A stretch of 6,858 nucleotides of DNA from HGM11416 sp045596285. Its GTDB lineage: Bacteria > Bacillota > Clostridia > Christensenellales > Borkfalkiaceae. The first letter of the stretch is position 1, and every line of letters begins with the position of its first letter. A model generated the notes under the pieces. That model saw nothing but the letters and a program-made list of their open reading frames with translations, made no database searches and was not told the DNA's origin. Below, piece after piece: positions 5,571-6,858 of the stretch. The translations under genes and the position numbers were made by a program. Where the stretch lies: NCBI GenBank assembly GCA_045596285.1, contig JAZOCA010000161.1:1-6858 (forward strand). Reading direction: 5' to 3'.

Positions 5571-6858
5571 ATGGAAAAAGTAAGAATTCAAGACGATTTA
5601 TTTACATACGTTAACCAAGAAACATTAGATCAGTTAGTTATACCCGACGATAAGCCTACGGCAGGCGGTTTTCAAACACTTGCGGACGGTGTTGAAAAAC
5701 TAATGATTTCTGAGTTTGTTCAAATGAGCGAAAGCGGTGTTTATCCCAACGTTTACGTTGAAAGAGCGTGCAAACTTTTTAAAATCATTAAAGACGTTGA
5801 AAAAAGAGAAAAAGACGGTATTACTCCTGCACTTAAAAACGCATCAAAGGCAATTGCCCTAGAATCTATCAAAGATTTGAACGGTGCTTTTAAAACCTTT
5901 ATGTTAAGCAGATTACCCTTACCTTTAAGAGTATTCGTTGATACCGATATGAAAAACGCCAAACAACATTGCGTATGCGTTCAAGGTCCTAGCGTAATTT
6001 TGCCCGACGCTTCTTATTATAAAGAAGAAATGAAAGCGCAAAAAGATATGATTTTGGGCATTTGGACAAACGTTGCTAAAGCAATTTTAGCAAAAACTGA
6101 TTTAAGCGAAGAAGATCAAGTTAAATACCTAGAAGATACCGTCGCTTTTGACGCTATTTTAGGCGGTTTAGTTAAAACGAGAGAAGAATGGTCTGAATAC
6201 GTTAAAACTTACAACCCCATGAAAGTTTCTAAAGTTGCATCTATGGTTAAGCCTTTAGATTTTAAGGCAATACTAAAAGATCTTTTCGGTTTCGTTCCCG
6301 AAACTATTATCGTATCTGAACCCAGATATTTTAAGAACTTTACAACTGTATTCAACGAAGAAACCTTTGAACTTTACAAACACTGGGCTTACGTTAACGG
6401 TGTAATTAATGCGTGCCAGTATCTAACTGAAGAGTTAAGAGATTTAGGCGGTTCATACTATCGCGCTATTGCGGGTATTAAGGCTAATACCCCTCTTGAA
6501 AGATTTGCATACCAAACCGCATCTGGAATATATTCAGAACCCGTTGGTTTATATTACGGTGAAAAATACTTTGGCGAAGAAGCTAAAAAAGATATTACTG
6601 AAATTGTTTACCAAATTATAGACACTTATAAATCAAGAATTAAAAACAATGAATTTTTAGAAGACGCTACTAAGGAAAAAGCTATTTTAAAACTTTCTAA
6701 AATGGGCGTTAAAATGGGATATCCCGATAAGGTTCAAGAAATTTACAACAAACTAGTTTTTGATGAAAATCAATCTCTATTTGATATTATGCTTTCTTTA
6801 GACCAAGTTGGCATTTTATACTCTTTAGAACAACTAACAAAAAAGTCGGAGGCCAAGC
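5571..6858 (+). CDS. pepO: M13 family metallopeptidase, PepO/neprilysin type (5' part, 429 codons)
   Basis: Zinc endopeptidase of family M13, expected to cut oligopeptides. Only the N-terminal portion is in the window; the frame is open to the last base. Family hallmarks of the M13 N-terminal domain are visible: the opening DDLFTYVNQETLDQLVIPDD-type segment at 8-27 followed by GGF at 32-34, LPDASYY at 144-150, YNPMKVSKV at 214-222, the EPRYF segment at 250-254, and the GLYYGEKYFGEEAKKDI stretch at 326-342 leading to KMGYPDK near 381-387. M13 proteins usually have about 630-700 residues with HExxH and ExxxD near the C-terminal third, so the catalytic site lies off the window and cannot be checked. 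No signal peptide or membrane helix is present at the N terminus, so this looks like a cytoplasmic PepO-type enzyme, as in lactic acid bacteria. It has its own promoter and RBS and is transcribed away from the glycan operon, so a functional link is not implied. Confidence 0.9.
   Translation, partial: MEKVRIQDDLFTYVNQETLDQLVIPDDKPTAGGFQTLADGVEKLMISEFVQMSESGVYPNVYVERACKLFKIIKDVEKREKDGITPALKNASKAIALESIKDLNGAFKTFMLSRLPLPLRVFVDTDMKNAKQHCVCVQGPSVILPDASYYKEEMKAQKDMILGIWTNVAKAILAKTDLSEEDQVKYLEDTVAFDAILGGLVKTREEWSEYVKTYNPMKVSKVASMVKPLDFKAILKDLFGFVPETIIVSEPRYFKNFTTVFNEETFELYKHWAYVNGVINACQYLTEELRDLGGSYYRAIAGIKANTPLERFAYQTASGIYSEPVGLYYGEKYFGEEAKKDITEIVYQIIDTYKSRIKNNEFLEDATKEKAILKLSKMGVKMGYPDKVQEIYNKLVFDENQSLFDIMLSLDQVGILYSLEQLTKKSEAK

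Noticed and set aside
5753..5962. Minus-strand open frame of 69 codons inside the peptidase gene.
   Set aside because: It is antisense to a continuous M13 peptidase frame and has no RBS or recognisable product.

Overview
The window looks like chromosomal DNA of a low-GC, Gram-positive-type bacterium, most likely an uncultured gut-type member of the Bacillota (Clostridia). This rests on the A/T-rich sequence, strong AGGAG/AAGGAG ribosome binding sites, sigma-A-type promoters, a clostridial-style GH3 enzyme with its extra C-terminal tail, and a cytoplasmic PepO-type M13 peptidase. No taxonomic marker is present, so the assignment is an inference. No transposase, integrase, phage gene, CRISPR array, tRNA or rRNA is visible.

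Layout. Positions 1-431 hold no gene. This stretch is rich in structure: a perfect 54-bp direct repeat (1-54 and 236-289) that carries its own hairpin plus T-run and a 14-bp palindrome; a 129-bp segment (50-178) bounded by 10-bp inverted repeats and containing two further perfect hairpins; and a strong terminator at 353-395. Positions 432-5087 hold a three-gene minus-strand operon, read from right to left: a GtrA-like membrane protein (4320-5087), a membrane-anchored GH5 glucanase (2855-4327) and a cytoplasmic GH3 beta-glucosidase (432-2852). The first two genes overlap by 8 nt and the last two are 2 nt apart, so translation is probably coupled. The operon has a near-consensus extended -10 promoter at 5144-5172 and the terminator at 353-395. 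Positions 5088-5570 are a 483-bp A/T-rich divergent intergenic region with a promoter for each side. From 5571 a plus-strand M13 metallopeptidase gene (pepO type) begins with an excellent RBS and runs off the window end before its catalytic zinc motif.

How the genes may work together. The GH5 enzyme would be tethered outside the membrane and cut a beta-glucan-like substrate. The GH3 enzyme, which lacks a signal peptide, would release glucose units from short oligosaccharides inside the cell. No sugar transporter is linked to them. The partner is instead a GtrA-like protein, a family usually associated with moving or modifying polyprenyl-linked sugars during cell-envelope glycan synthesis. The set may therefore serve envelope or exported glycan metabolism rather than, or as well as, nutrient glucan breakdown. 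That pairing and the repeated structured element at the left edge are the two points most worth a second look.
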